Shown: positions 25,997 through 34,822 of the stretch, piece by piece
Layout of the letters: each line of letters begins with the position of its first letter
How positions within the stretch are numbered: the first letter of the stretch is position 1
Assembly: GCF_900445235.1 (NCBI RefSeq)
Contig: NZ_UFSM01000001.1
Location: forward strand, 1,875,501 to 1,939,500
Length of the DNA stretch: 64,000 nt
Source: Aminobacter aminovorans
GTDB lineage: Bacteria > Pseudomonadota > Alphaproteobacteria > Rhizobiales > Rhizobiaceae
Reading direction: 5' to 3'
The notes under the pieces: model-generated
Told to the model about the DNA's origin: nothing
The model's database searches: none
What the model saw: the letters and a program-made list of their open reading frames with translations, nothing else
Program-made: the position numbers and the translations under genes

Positions 25997-27640
25997 TCAA
26001 TGCAACTCGATATGTCCCTTGTGGCTGCCCAGGGCGGCCGCAAGGCTGGTTGGGCGTTCGATGAGGCGGTGGACGCGGGGTGGCTGGGGGCCGCTGTGCA
26101 GGGCGCGCAGCTTGTCACCGATGACAGCGTCGGCATGGGTGGCACGCTGGTTGTGGCGGATGTATTCGAGCCAAGTGGGCGTGTGGTAGGTCTCGACCCA
26201 TATCTCGGGGTTCTCGAGGTCTCGCGCCAGTACCCAGTTGCGGGCGCCGTCGCGACGGCGGACACGGCGACGCTCGGTCATGGCGTCGAGGAAGGCGGGC
26301 ACGTCCTGCTCGCGGATGATGAACTCGATTGAGATGACGATGGGGCCTGAGCGTGGCCGGACATCGAGCGCCAGATGCGGCTCGCGGAAGCGGTTGAGCG
26401 GGTCGAGGTTGAGCGCCGTGTGTTCCGGCAGTGGCAGCAGGAAGCCGATCGCGGCACCCACCAGCATGACGATGCCAGCGGCGACAAGAGCGGTTGCGGC
26501 ACCGTTGCTTTCGGCGACGAGGCCCCAGATCCAGCTGCCAAGCGCCATGCCGCCGAAAGTTGCCATCTGGTAGATCGACAGCGCCCGGCCGACGACCCAG
26601 CGCGGGGTCGACATCTGCACGGTGATGTTGAAGTGCGACAGCGCCAGCACCCAGCAGGCGCCGCCGATGAGCAGGCCGGCGCTGGTCAGCCAGGCGTTGG
26701 AGCTGAAAGCGGCGATCCAGCTGCACAAGGCGAAGCCGAGGAAGGCCGAACGCACGATGGACTCGCTCGACAGGCTGCTGCGGATACGGCCGCTGATCAA
26801 CGCGCCACCGACCGCGCCGACGCCAAAGGCGCCGAGCATGATGCCGTAGGTGAGCGGGCCGCCGGCGACAAGGTCGCGGGCGACCAGCGGCAAGAGCGCC
26901 TGGATGACGACGGCGGTGAAGCCGAAGGCGAAGCTGCGCAGCAGCACCTTGCCGATGTTGGGCGACATGGCGACGTAGCGCAGGCCGGCCCCCATGGCCT
27001 GGCCGAGCGTTTCACGCGGCAGCGGGTTTGCCGGATATTCGGGGCGCCAGCGGAAAAGCACGAAGATGATGGCGAAGTAGCTCAGCGTGTTGACGGCGAA
27101 GGCTGCCGCCGCACCGGCGGCGGCGACGATGATGCCGCCGATGGCGGGGCCGACGCTGCGCGTCATGTTGAAGCCCATCGAATTGAGCGCGACCGCCGCC
27201 GGCATGACGGCGCGGGGCACCATGTCGCCGACGGAGGCCTGCCAGGAGGGGTTGTTCAGCGCTGTGCCGCAGCCGATGAGGAAGGTGAAGGTGAGGAGCA
27301 GCCAGGGCGTGATCAGGCCGAGATAGGCAAACAGCGTCAGCGCTGCCGAGACTGCGAACATGAAGCACTGCGCAGTCAGCATGACGCGGCGGCGGTCATA
27401 GCTGTCGGCGAGCGCGCCGGAGGCGAGCGAGAACAGCATGATCGGCAGCGAGATCGAGGCCTGGACCAGCGCCACCATGTCGGATGATGTGGCGATCGAG
27501 GTCATCAGCCAGGCGGCGCCGACCGACTGGATCAGGCTGCCGAAATTCGACGCCAGACTGGCGAACCAGACGGAACGGAAGATGCCATGCTTGAAGGGCG
27601 CGAGTGCCGAACCTTGCTCGTACTGGTGGTCGTCTTCCAT
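25997..27640 (-). CDS. MFS transporter with C-terminal extension (EntS-like, MFS_3)
   Basis: 547 aa. Twelve hydrophobic segments over residues ~20-420 with ADSYDRRRVM, the MFS loop 2-3 motif, and the WQASVGDMVPR segment of the MFS_3/transmembrane-secretion-effector group. The C-terminal ~125 residues (from RPRSGPIVISIEFIIREQD) form an extra soluble ferredoxin-like domain seen in this subgroup. It probably exports a small molecule or siderophore. It sits between fliQ and flhA, is unrelated to motility, and looks like an insertion into the regulon. Confidence 0.85.
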   Translation of the reverse strand: MEDDHQYEQGSALAPFKHGIFRSVWFASLASNFGSLIQSVGAAWLMTSIATSSDMVALVQASISLPIMLFSLASGALADSYDRRRVMLTAQCFMFAVSAALTLFAYLGLITPWLLLTFTFLIGCGTALNNPSWQASVGDMVPRAVMPAAVALNSMGFNMTRSVGPAIGGIIVAAAGAAAAFAVNTLSYFAIIFVLFRWRPEYPANPLPRETLGQAMGAGLRYVAMSPNIGKVLLRSFAFGFTAVVIQALLPLVARDLVAGGPLTYGIMLGAFGVGAVGGALISGRIRSSLSSESIVRSAFLGFALCSWIAAFSSNAWLTSAGLLIGGACWVLALSHFNITVQMSTPRWVVGRALSIYQMATFGGMALGSWIWGLVAESNGAATALVAAGIVMLVGAAIGFLLPLPEHTALNLDPLNRFREPHLALDVRPRSGPIVISIEFIIREQDVPAFLDAMTERRRVRRRDGARNWVLARDLENPEIWVETYHTPTWLEYIRHNQRATHADAVIGDKLRALHSGPQPPRVHRLIERPTSLAAALGSHKGHIELH

Positions 27641-28011
27641 GCGCCAAGCCGGCTGAGCCGGGTGCCCTCGTGTGATTTGCCGCTACAGCGCCACGCGTCC
27701 TTCGGGAGGCGCAAAGGACGCCGTGGCCCTCATGTGTATGCAGGATTGGGAATCGGTTCCGATCCTGCCGCTACGACTAGACCATGATCGGCGGGCGGGG
27801 TGAACCCATTTGTATGAAACCGGCATGGGCCAGTGGCGGCGCGGCTAAGGTCCACAGGGGATTGAGGTGAGGCCGGCCGGCAAATGGCGGCATCTCGGCT
27901 TCCGGTGCTCACGTACCAGATGGAAGCTCCGCTCCGGTTCGCGAAAGCCGACATTTTCGGCGCGGCTTGGCCCGAATCCAGGCACCTCTGCAAACGGGAC
28001 AATGGATGCCG
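27641..28011. other. Non-coding gap between the MFS gene and fliQ
   Basis: 371 bp containing the promoter region of the MFS gene and the downstream region of fliQ. One 90-residue minus-strand frame exists (27730-28002) but it has no ribosome site or family look. I see no clear terminator or repeat. Confidence 0.5.
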
Positions 28012-28278
28012 TCAGAAGCCGTTTTCGATGCGCTCGAAGATGACGTTGGTGAAGCTGGAAATCTGGGCGCCGATGAACGGGCCGGTCAAAGCCACCACCA
28101 GGAAAATGGCAACGATCTTGGGCACGAATGTAAGCGTGATTTCCTGGATCTGGGTCAGGGCCTGGATCAGGGCGATGCCGACGCCGACAAGCATGGCTGC
28201 CGCCACCGCGGGCGCGGAGGCGGTCAACACGGTCCAGATGGCGAACTGGACAAGGTCGAGGGCATCGGCTTCGTTCAC
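28012..28278 (-). CDS. fliQ: Flagellar biosynthetic protein FliQ
   Basis: 88 aa with two long hydrophobic helices and the FliQ signature GIALIQALTQIQEITLTFVPK. Part of the FliP5Q4R1 export gate. Overlaps the flgD stop by four bases. It is the end of the flgE-to-fliQ run; its partner genes flhA and fliR are separated from it by the MFS gene. Confidence 0.95.
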   Translation of the reverse strand: MNEADALDLVQFAIWTVLTASAPAVAAAMLVGVGIALIQALTQIQEITLTFVPKIVAIFLVVALTGPFIGAQISSFTNVIFERIENGF

Positions 28279-28682
28279 GCGGCGGCCTTGACCTTGACGC
28301 CCGCAACGACTGCAACCGTCTTGCCGTCGGACAGCACGGCGGTGACGCCGTCCTTGGCGAGGCGGACCTCGGTGACGGTGCCGGACGTCTTGCCGTCGGC
28401 CGAGGTGATGTTGCGGCCGATCAATGCATCCGCCTGGGCGAGTGCAGACGACTGCAGAATCTGATCGAGGCGCGCATTCATCTGCACCGACTGCTCGACC
28501 TGCGAGAAGGTGGCGAGCTGGGCCACATACTCGGTCGATTCCATCGGCTTGGTCGGGTCCTGGTTCTTCATCTGCGCCATGAGCAGCTTGAGGAAGGACT
28601 GGTAGTCGACCTGGGTCTTGGAGCCGGTCGACTTGTTGGTGCTGGTATTTGCGTTGACTGGCGCGGTGAAATCAATGGCCAT
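28275..28682 (-). CDS. flgD: Flagellar hook assembly protein FlgD (short form)
   Basis: 135 aa. The conserved N-terminal core DYQSFLKLLMAQMKNQDPTK and STEYVAQLATFSQVEQ are clear. It is much shorter than the ~220-residue enteric FlgD because the C-terminal Tudor/FnIII half is reduced to a small beta segment (TVTEVRLAKDGVTAVLSDGK), as is usual in rhizobia. It caps the growing hook. Its start codon shares one base with the flbT stop region. Confidence 0.95.
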   Translation of the reverse strand: MAIDFTAPVNANTSTNKSTGSKTQVDYQSFLKLLMAQMKNQDPTKPMESTEYVAQLATFSQVEQSVQMNARLDQILQSSALAQADALIGRNITSADGKTSGTVTEVRLAKDGVTAVLSDGKTVAVVAGVKVKAAA

Positions 28683-29122
28683 CAGAATTTGCCTCCGGCT
28701 GCGACGGCGCGTTCGACGGGCTGGGAATCGTTGCCGGCGATGATGCGCTGCTCGAGTGGGTAGAGAGAACGGATGGTCTTCAGTGCTTCGTAGACGTGGT
28801 CTTCGGCAACGAGGCGGTCGACATGCTTGAGGCTCGACAGGATCTCGGCATTGTCGAAGGTCGCGAGCAGCAGCGGCAGCGAGCGGCGGAACATGTCGCG
28901 CGCCTGGACTGCGCCGATCGGGTCGACCAGCATCACCTGCAGGATGAAGTAGAGCTGGCGCAGCGGCGTCGAAGCCTGCTCTGGCTGCAGCACGTGGCTT
29001 TCGAGCAGGAATTGCACATCGTTGAGCAGCTCGAGCGAGACCTTGCGGTCGGCACGCACGACGGCACCATTGATGTAGATTTTCTCGTTGGCCTTCAGCG
29101 ATATCTTCAGGGTGTTTTTCAT
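28682..29122 (-). CDS. flbT: Flagellin post-transcriptional repressor FlbT
   Basis: 146 aa. Starts MKNTLKISLKANEKIYINGAVVRADRKVSLELLND, the FlbT signature. In Caulobacter FlbT binds the 5' leader of flagellin mRNA and lowers its stability; in other alphaproteobacteria it can act positively. The structured leaders of the flagellin genes in this window are its obvious candidate targets. Overlaps flaF by four bases. Confidence 0.95.
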   Translation of the reverse strand: MKNTLKISLKANEKIYINGAVVRADRKVSLELLNDVQFLLESHVLQPEQASTPLRQLYFILQVMLVDPIGAVQARDMFRRSLPLLLATFDNAEILSSLKHVDRLVAEDHVYEALKTIRSLYPLEQRIIAGNDSQPVERAVAAGGKF

Positions 29123-29466
29123 TGGATGCCGTCGCGGATGATCTGCGAAACCTCGATCAGGCCTTCGAAACTGTCGGCGCGGCCCTGGCGGATGTCTTCG
29201 GATTCACGCAGCAGCCACAGGCCGATCGAGATGAGATTGGCTCGCAGTTCCTTGGGCAGTGCGTTCTCGGGATTGCCGAGATCGTCCATCAGCGAGGTCC
29301 AGACGCGGTTGGTGAAGTTCAGCGCGGCGATCGCCTCGTTGGAGTTGGCTCCGGCTTCGCTGGCCTTGGTCAGCATGTCGATCGAGCGGCTGAGAAGCTG
29401 ACGTTCGCGATCCCGCGCATCGGCGACGGAGTCGGTCTGAATGTCGGCATAGGAGAATTGATACAT
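29119..29466 (-). CDS. flaF: Flagellar biosynthesis regulator FlaF
   Basis: 115 aa. Family features are REREQLLSR-like RERQLLSRSIDMLTKA, AALNFTNRVWTSLMDDLGNPENALPKELRANLISIGLWLL. FlaF works with FlbT to adjust flagellin synthesis and secretion in alphaproteobacteria. Overlaps flbT by four bases, so the two are made together. Confidence 0.94.
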   Translation of the reverse strand: MYQFSYADIQTDSVADARDRERQLLSRSIDMLTKASEAGANSNEAIAALNFTNRVWTSLMDDLGNPENALPKELRANLISIGLWLLRESEDIRQGRADSFEGLIEVSQIIRDGIQ

Positions 29467-29492
29467 ATGCGTCCCGTTTGTTGCCGTTCAGG

Positions 29493-30536
29493 TCAGAGGT
29501 AGTTCATCAGGCTGAGCTTCTGGATGCGTGCCGTCAATGCGTAGGATTTCTCGATCATCGAGATCAGGTCGCTGACGCGCGTCGCCGCCTTCTCGGGGTT
29601 GACGCCCTCGGTGTTGATAATGTGGCGCTCGAACAGGTCCATCTGCATCTTGATGCGGTCGGTGGCGTTGGTGACGCGCTGCTCGATGATGCCGGTCTGC
29701 GATTCAAGCTGGCCGATGTCGCTGATGGCGGTGCCGATGATCGAGACCGCGCGGGTGACGAGCGCGCCGCGCGCAGCAGCACCGACATTTGAATCGAGCA
29801 GGTCGCTGACCATTGCGGCAGCCATGGCAACCTTGCGAATGCCGACATTGTTGGCGCTGACCGAGGATTCGGTGGTCTCGTTGAGCGTGATGCGGCTGGT
29901 GATGCCTTGGTCGGTGGCGTTGGAGAAGTTTGCCTGCCAGCCGGCGCCGAGGAACATCGGTTCGACGACCGAGGTCATGAAGGTATTCATCTGGGTGGCC
30001 GAGATGGACTGCGCCGCCGGATCGTTCTGGGTGAAGCCGAAATGCGTCTGGAAGGCGGCGTCGAAGGCCGCCTTGGCCGGCGAGCCGGCCTTGAATTCGT
30101 TGATCGGCTTGACGTCGGTGTTGGTTCCGGCGAACAGGTATTCGCCGTTGAGGCTGGTGTTGAGCACCGAGGTCAGCGTGTCGAGCGTGCCGCGCGCAGC
30201 CTTCTGCGTCAGCGCATAGGCGGCATCGCCGGAAGAGCTGCTGGTCAGGCTGGCGAGGAAGGTCTGGGCTGCCTTGCCGACCTCGTTGAGCGACTTCTGC
30301 GTCGCCGACAGGCGCGACGACACCAGGCCGTTCGAATCGACGATGCCTTCCAGCCGCGAGTGGTCGCGGTGGAGCGTGGCCGACTGAGCGGCGCGGGCGC
30401 CAAGGGACAGGCCGATGTCGGCGACGAAGCCGGTGGTCGCTTCCTTCTGCGCCTTGATGAGCTCCGACTGCTGGCGCATCATCGAGTAGCGCAGGGCGTT
30501 GGTGACCGCGGAGGAGGAGACGAATGTTGCTTTCAT
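29493..30536 (-). CDS. flgL: Flagellar hook-associated protein 3 (FlgL)
   Basis: 347 aa. Flagellin-type N-terminus adapted to the junction (AVTNALRYSMMRQQSELIKAQKEA) and the conserved C-terminal coiled coil (NATDRIKMQMDLFERHI, LISMIEKSYALTARIQKLSLMNYL). FlgL forms the last junction ring between hook and filament. Four bases separate its start from the flgK stop. Confidence 0.94.
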   Translation of the reverse strand: MKATFVSSSAVTNALRYSMMRQQSELIKAQKEATTGFVADIGLSLGARAAQSATLHRDHSRLEGIVDSNGLVSSRLSATQKSLNEVGKAAQTFLASLTSSSSGDAAYALTQKAARGTLDTLTSVLNTSLNGEYLFAGTNTDVKPINEFKAGSPAKAAFDAAFQTHFGFTQNDPAAQSISATQMNTFMTSVVEPMFLGAGWQANFSNATDQGITSRITLNETTESSVSANNVGIRKVAMAAAMVSDLLDSNVGAAARGALVTRAVSIIGTAISDIGQLESQTGIIEQRVTNATDRIKMQMDLFERHIINTEGVNPEKAATRVSDLISMIEKSYALTARIQKLSLMNYL

Positions 30537-30540
30537 CGCG

Positions 30541-31995
30541 CTATCTCACCGCTGCCAGGAGTGCCGCCAGCATGTCGTCGACGGCTTTCATGAGCCGTGC
30601 CGAGGCCTGGTAGGCGTGTTCGAGTTCGAGCATCAGCGACATCTCGACGTCGACGTTGACAGCGGTTTCGTTGGAAAGCGCTTCCGCCGTCCGGACGGCC
30701 AGCGCTTCCTTGGTCTCGGCAGCAGTGGAGGCTTGCTTGCGCATGGCCTCGAACCAGCCGATCGAGTTGGTGGTGAAGGTGCTGAGGCTCGAATTGGTGG
30801 CGATGCCGGCGGCCGGATCAAAGGCCATCGTCTGGTCGATGCGGTTGCCGTAGGAGATCAGCAGGTCGGCATAGGAGGCGTTGCCGGCGGGGTTCTTGAC
30901 ATAGGCGGCACCATTGATGCCCCCGTCGCGCAGCAGCTTGGGGTTGCCGCCGACTTCCGGGTCGACCGCGGGATTGATCTTGATCGAGCGCGCCAGGCCG
31001 TCGACCAGCACGCCGGCCGGCGGAACAGCCGGGCCACCCGACCAGGTGAACAAGCCGGCCTGGTCGGCGAGCGCGGGCGCGGTTTCGGAGAAGGCGGTGA
31101 TCAGTCCACGCGCCATCTCGTCGAGCTGCGCCTGCATCGTGGTGGCAACGCTGTCGCGGACCTGGATCAGGGCGGCGAGCTTGCCGCCGGCGTCGGTGTT
31201 GGCGCCGATGCCGGGCTGGAGCGGCACGCCGTCGATCAGGATCTTGTTGCCGGTGACACCGGCGGAGTAGCCGGCGAGCGGAGCGAAGCTGACCGTGCGC
31301 GGGATGGTCTCGAACAAGGTCGTGCCATCACCTGTGGTGATGACCATGTCGTTGTCGCCTCGCCTGAAGGTCGAGATCGGCACGATCTCGGAGATCTTCT
31401 TCAGGATGGCATCGCGCTGGTCGAGGGAATCGTTGACATCGCGTCCGGCGCGGGTGCCCTGGATGATCGCCTTGTTGGCCTGCTCGAAATCGGCGAGCAG
31501 CCGGTTGAGGTCGTCAACGGTGGTGGCGATTTCGCCGTCGGTCTCGGTACGGATGCGCTGGATGGCGTCGCTGCCGTCGTTGAGCGAACGCACCACCTGG
31601 CGGGCGGCGTCGATCGCCGCAGTGCCGAGGTTCTGGTTCGAAGGGGCTGCCGCATATAGCTGCAGCGCCTGCTGGAACTTGCCGAGCACTGTCGCGACTG
31701 AAGTCTTGTTTTCCGAGCCGTTGACGTCCAGCGACAGCTTCTGCAGCCCTTCGAGAAGCGTGTTCTGGCCGGTAAAGTCGGCCAGAGCAGAGAGGTTCTG
31801 GCGGAACAGCAGTTCGTTGGTTGCACGCTGGATTTCGACCACGCGCGCCCCGGGGCCGGTGCTGGCGAGCACCGCCGTGCGACGCACGTAGTCAGGATTT
31901 GATGCATCCGCGACGTTGCGGGAAACAGTGCTTGTCTGGCGCGACGTGTTGCGAAGCGCAGATTGGGCTATGCTAATGGCAGACGACAGCGACAT
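30541..31995 (-). CDS. flgK: Flagellar hook-associated protein 1 (FlgK)
   Basis: 484 aa. N-terminal rod/hook motif SAISIAQSALRNTSRQTSTV and NVADASNPDYVRR, and C-terminal VNVDVEMSLMLELEHAYQASARLMKAVDDML, as in all axial proteins. It forms the first hook-filament junction ring. It starts 36 bp after the flgE stop in the same run. Confidence 0.94.
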   Translation of the reverse strand: MSLSSAISIAQSALRNTSRQTSTVSRNVADASNPDYVRRTAVLASTGPGARVVEIQRATNELLFRQNLSALADFTGQNTLLEGLQKLSLDVNGSENKTSVATVLGKFQQALQLYAAAPSNQNLGTAAIDAARQVVRSLNDGSDAIQRIRTETDGEIATTVDDLNRLLADFEQANKAIIQGTRAGRDVNDSLDQRDAILKKISEIVPISTFRRGDNDMVITTGDGTTLFETIPRTVSFAPLAGYSAGVTGNKILIDGVPLQPGIGANTDAGGKLAALIQVRDSVATTMQAQLDEMARGLITAFSETAPALADQAGLFTWSGGPAVPPAGVLVDGLARSIKINPAVDPEVGGNPKLLRDGGINGAAYVKNPAGNASYADLLISYGNRIDQTMAFDPAAGIATNSSLSTFTTNSIGWFEAMRKQASTAAETKEALAVRTAEALSNETAVNVDVEMSLMLELEHAYQASARLMKAVDDMLAALLAAVR

Positions 31996-32031
31996 GCTAT
32001 GTTTTTCCAGCGGGCGATAAGCCCGTCAGTC

Positions 32032-33285
32032 CTATCTCTTCAGGTTGACGAGGATATCCATCAGGTCCGCTCCGGTTTGGAAGACCTTGGAATTGGCAGT
32101 GTAATTACGCTGGGACTCGATCATCGCGGTGAGTTCCTCGGCGATGTCGACGTTGGAGTTTTCGAGCGCGCCCGAAATCATCTTGCCGAGGCCGCCGGAG
32201 TCGGCAAAGCCGATCTGGACCGGTCCGGAGTCGGCGCTTTCGCGGAACACGTTGCCTGAAAGGCTGTTCAGACGATCGGGGCTCGCAACGTCGGCCAGCG
32301 GGATCTTGTATAGGGGCTTCATCGAGCCGTCAGCGTACTGGGCGTACATGGTGCCGTCGGTGTCGATCTCGACGCGCTCGATGGTGCTCGGGCCATTGCC
32401 GTCGGCGACAGCCTTGGTCACGGTGTAGGGCGAGGCAAGCTGCGTCATCTTGGAGATGTCGAGGCTCACCGCCGCACCGTTTGGTACGGTAAAGTTGAGG
32501 CTGCCCGCGCTGGTCAGCTTGCCGGTGGTACCGTCGAAAGTCATGGAGCCGCTGGTCAGCAGGCCGCCCGCGGCATAAGGGAACGATGTTCCGGGCGCCG
32601 CCTTGGACTGGTCGAACACGGCGACGTCCCAGGTGTTGGCACCGGTCTTGGTGTAGTAGATGTCGACGATCTTCTTGGCGCCGAGATTGTCATACATGAC
32701 CATCGACGACTTGGACGTGTAGGTCGCGCCGGCGGCGTTGCCGCTCGGTAGCGGGCCGGTTACGACGGCCGCGTCGCTCTGCAGGTTGGCCGTGAAGGTG
32801 GCGTTCTTGGTCGGCAGCGCCGTGAGCTCGGAGCTTGAGATCTGGACCGGAACGAGACCGTCGAAGCCGTTGGCGGTAGCGGCAGGCACGCCGTTGGCGT
32901 AGCTGTAGCCCATCAGCTGGTAGCCGGCGGCATTGATGAGGCGACCCTGGCCGTCGGGCACGAACGAGCCGGCCCGAGTCAGGTAGGGCGATCCGGAAGC
33001 ATCCTGGACGACGAAGAAGCCGTTGCCCTGGACCGCGAGATCGGTGCCCGAAGTCGTGTACTGAAGCGTGCCGTCCTTGGCGATGGCGTTCAGCACCTTG
33101 GTGGTGACGCCGCCGGAATTGTAGGCGCCGGGCGTGCTGGGCAGGACCAGCGACGAGAATTCGGTATAGGCGCGCTTGTAGCCGGTCGTGCTCGAGTTAG
33201 CGATGTTGTCGGCGACCGTCGACAGCCGGTTCGCCTGGGCATTCATGCCCGAAACGCCGGTTCGCATCATTCCGTAAAGGCTCAT
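32032..33285 (-). CDS. flgE: Flagellar hook protein FlgE
   Basis: 417 aa. N-terminus MSLYGMMRTGVSGMNAQANR with NIANSSTTGYKR, and C-terminus NVDIAEELTAMIESQRNYTANSKVFQTG, the classic hook-protein ends. GAGGAG lies eight bases before the ATG at 33285. Its upstream region holds a perfect 10-bp inverted repeat and the conserved upstream box, so it is the probable head of the flgE-flgK-flgL-flaF-flbT-flgD-fliQ operon. Confidence 0.96.
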   Translation of the reverse strand: MSLYGMMRTGVSGMNAQANRLSTVADNIANSSTTGYKRAYTEFSSLVLPSTPGAYNSGGVTTKVLNAIAKDGTLQYTTSGTDLAVQGNGFFVVQDASGSPYLTRAGSFVPDGQGRLINAAGYQLMGYSYANGVPAATANGFDGLVPVQISSSELTALPTKNATFTANLQSDAAVVTGPLPSGNAAGATYTSKSSMVMYDNLGAKKIVDIYYTKTGANTWDVAVFDQSKAAPGTSFPYAAGGLLTSGSMTFDGTTGKLTSAGSLNFTVPNGAAVSLDISKMTQLASPYTVTKAVADGNGPSTIERVEIDTDGTMYAQYADGSMKPLYKIPLADVASPDRLNSLSGNVFRESADSGPVQIGFADSGGLGKMISGALENSNVDIAEELTAMIESQRNYTANSKVFQTGADLMDILVNLKR

Positions 33286-33304
33286 CGGTGGTCTCCTCAA
33301 ATCT

Positions 33305-33334
33305 CATGCCACGTTAGTGAAGTTACGTGGCATG
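33305..33334 (-). promoter_or_regulatory. Perfect inverted repeat upstream of flgE
   Basis: CATGCCACGT (33305-33314) and ACGTGGCATG (33325-33334) with a 10-base spacer, 20 bp upstream of the flgE start and directly next to the flagellar upstream box. It may be a leader hairpin or an operator. Confidence 0.55.
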
Positions 33335-33335
33335 T

Positions 33336-33348
33336 CTTGCGCGAGGCT
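33336..33348 (-). promoter_or_regulatory. Flagellar upstream box (candidate Rem/FtcR site) of flgE
   Basis: Coding-strand AGCCTCGCGCAAG, 51-63 bp before the flgE start. The same 13 bases occur at the same distance from the DUF1217 gene start (57870-57882). Confidence 0.5.
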
Positions 33349-33350
33349 GG

Positions 33351-34019
33351 TCAGACGATCAGCCGGTAGCCGAGGAAACGCTTCGAATCGATCGGGTCGT
33401 GGCCAAGACGCTCGCGCAGCTTCTTGCGCAGCTTGGAGATGTGGCTTTCGACGACGTTTTCTTCGACTTCTTCATCGAAGACGCCGTAAATCGCGTTGAA
33501 GACCTGGGTCTTGGTGACCCGGCGGCCGCTGTTGCTTGCCAAATACTCAAGGATGCGTCGCTCGCGGCGCGGCAAGGGCATCGGTTGACCGTCGATCTCG
33601 GGGTCGCGTCCATCCATGAAGATGCGCATCGCACCGATCTGGGTGAAGCCGGTGTCTTCCTGGGCGCGGCGGCGGATGGCCGAGATGCGGGCGAGGATCT
33701 CGCGGATGTGGACCGGCTTGCGGATGACGTCGTCCACGCCCGACTCGAAAAGCTTGAGCGTGTTTTCGAGATTGTTCTGTTCGCTGAGCGCGATCACCGG
33801 TGCCTTGGAGCGGTCACGCAGCTGGCGCGGCGAGATCGAGCCCTCGTTGCAGTCACCGATGAGGAAGGCGCGAACCGAGCGCAAGTCCTCGTCGGGAGCG
33901 CTGGTGACCCATTCGCCGAATTCGGTCGAACGGAAGCCCGCGCACGCCACGCCTTCCCTGTCGAAGAGTGAATTATATCCGTTGGTGACGAGCTCTCGCT
34001 CATCCACGATTACGATCAT
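33351..34019 (-). CDS. rem: OmpR-type flagellar transcriptional activator Rem/FtcR
   Basis: 222 aa. An N-terminal receiver-like domain ([19 protein letters not shown]) and a C-terminal OmpR-type winged helix ([44 protein letters not shown]). In Sinorhizobium (Rem) and Brucella (FtcR) it is the class II activator of flagellar operons, itself under VisNR control. The acidic pocket has D6 and E7, and around the usual phospho-acceptor position the sequence is [10 protein letters not shown], so phosphorylation may not be conventional. It is a lone regulator with no kinase beside it. Confidence 0.92.
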   Translation of the reverse strand: MIVIVDERELVTNGYNSLFDREGVACAGFRSTEFGEWVTSAPDEDLRSVRAFLIGDCNEGSISPRQLRDRSKAPVIALSEQNNLENTLKLFESGVDDVIRKPVHIREILARISAIRRRAQEDTGFTQIGAMRIFMDGRDPEIDGQPMPLPRRERRILEYLASNSGRRVTKTQVFNAIYGVFDEEVEENVVESHISKLRKKLRERLGHDPIDSKRFLGYRLIV

Positions 34020-34231
34020 GATCCCGCCCCCGAATCAGTAAAAATGCCCTGTTAACCATTCGGTAATGGGTCGGGACCAAGGCGACCAATCGTGAATTCT
34101 TGCCGCTATTTTTTAGGGAGTCCGGAATCGCATGGGTTGAGCGGGTTGCACGATATGCGTGCATCCTTGTCCAAGCCTGTCGTTAATGAGGGGAGGGCGG
34201 CCCGTGTCCGGTTTCGTTCGGCTGAAGACGC

Positions 34232-34822
34232 CTATGGGTTGCAGAAGGTCCGGGCGTTTTCAGTCCAGCGGCCGAAGCCGGTGGCGACCATGTTGGCGAT
34301 GACGCGACAGACGTAGCGCTTCTGGGCGGGGTCGTTGTTGGGGCCGGCATGGTAACGGGCAACCGCCATCGACCAGGACTCGTGGCGTGAGTGCAGGCTG
34401 ACGAGGAAGCGCGCGGCATAGTCGACATTGAGGCGTGGGTTGAGCATGTCGCGCACCGAGCGAAACTCGGCGGCGTGGTAGCGGTGATTGATCTGCATGC
34501 AGCCGAGGTCGATCAGCGTCTTGCCTTCGCCACGGGCCGTCTCGAAGGCGGCAATGGCTTCGGCCTCGCTTCGAGCGAAGACAGCTTTTCCCTCTATGTT
34601 CAAGGCGTTAGGCTGCAGGCTGCCTTTCTTTCCGGTCTCGGTCAGGCCAACGGCATAAAGAATGCCGACAGGCACGCCATAACGGTCGGCGGCACGCAGG
34701 ATCTCGGGCTCGCACGGATTGGCCGCAGCCGTGGCCATGCCAGTGGCGACGCTAGATATAGCGGCTGCTGCCAGGGCGATCAGCGTTAGACGACGAGATG
34801 TTGCGTGAATTGCCGTCATCAT
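34232..34822 (-). CDS. Lytic murein transglycosylase (SLT domain) of the flagellar cluster
   Basis: 196 aa from the ATG at 34822 (GGGAG upstream; a second ATG follows directly). Signal peptide to ~residue 35 (LIALAAAAISSVATGMATAAA). The SLT fold is marked by ILYAVGLTETGKKG with the catalytic Glu, DLGCMQINHRYH and SMAVARYHAGP. It probably opens peptidoglycan for rod insertion, replacing the muramidase domain absent from the FlgJ-like protein. Its 5' end overlaps the fliK 3' end by 71 bp in another frame. Confidence 0.87.
   Translation of the reverse strand: MMTAIHATSRRLTLIALAAAAISSVATGMATAAANPCEPEILRAADRYGVPVGILYAVGLTETGKKGSLQPNALNIEGKAVFARSEAEAIAAFETARGEGKTLIDLGCMQINHRYHAAEFRSVRDMLNPRLNVDYAARFLVSLHSRHESWSMAVARYHAGPNNDPAQKRYVCRVIANMVATGFGRWTENARTFCNP

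Noticed and set aside
27730..28002. 90-codon minus-strand frame in the MFS-fliQ gap
   Set aside because: No ribosome site, no recognisable family, and codon use unlike the neighbours; probably chance.
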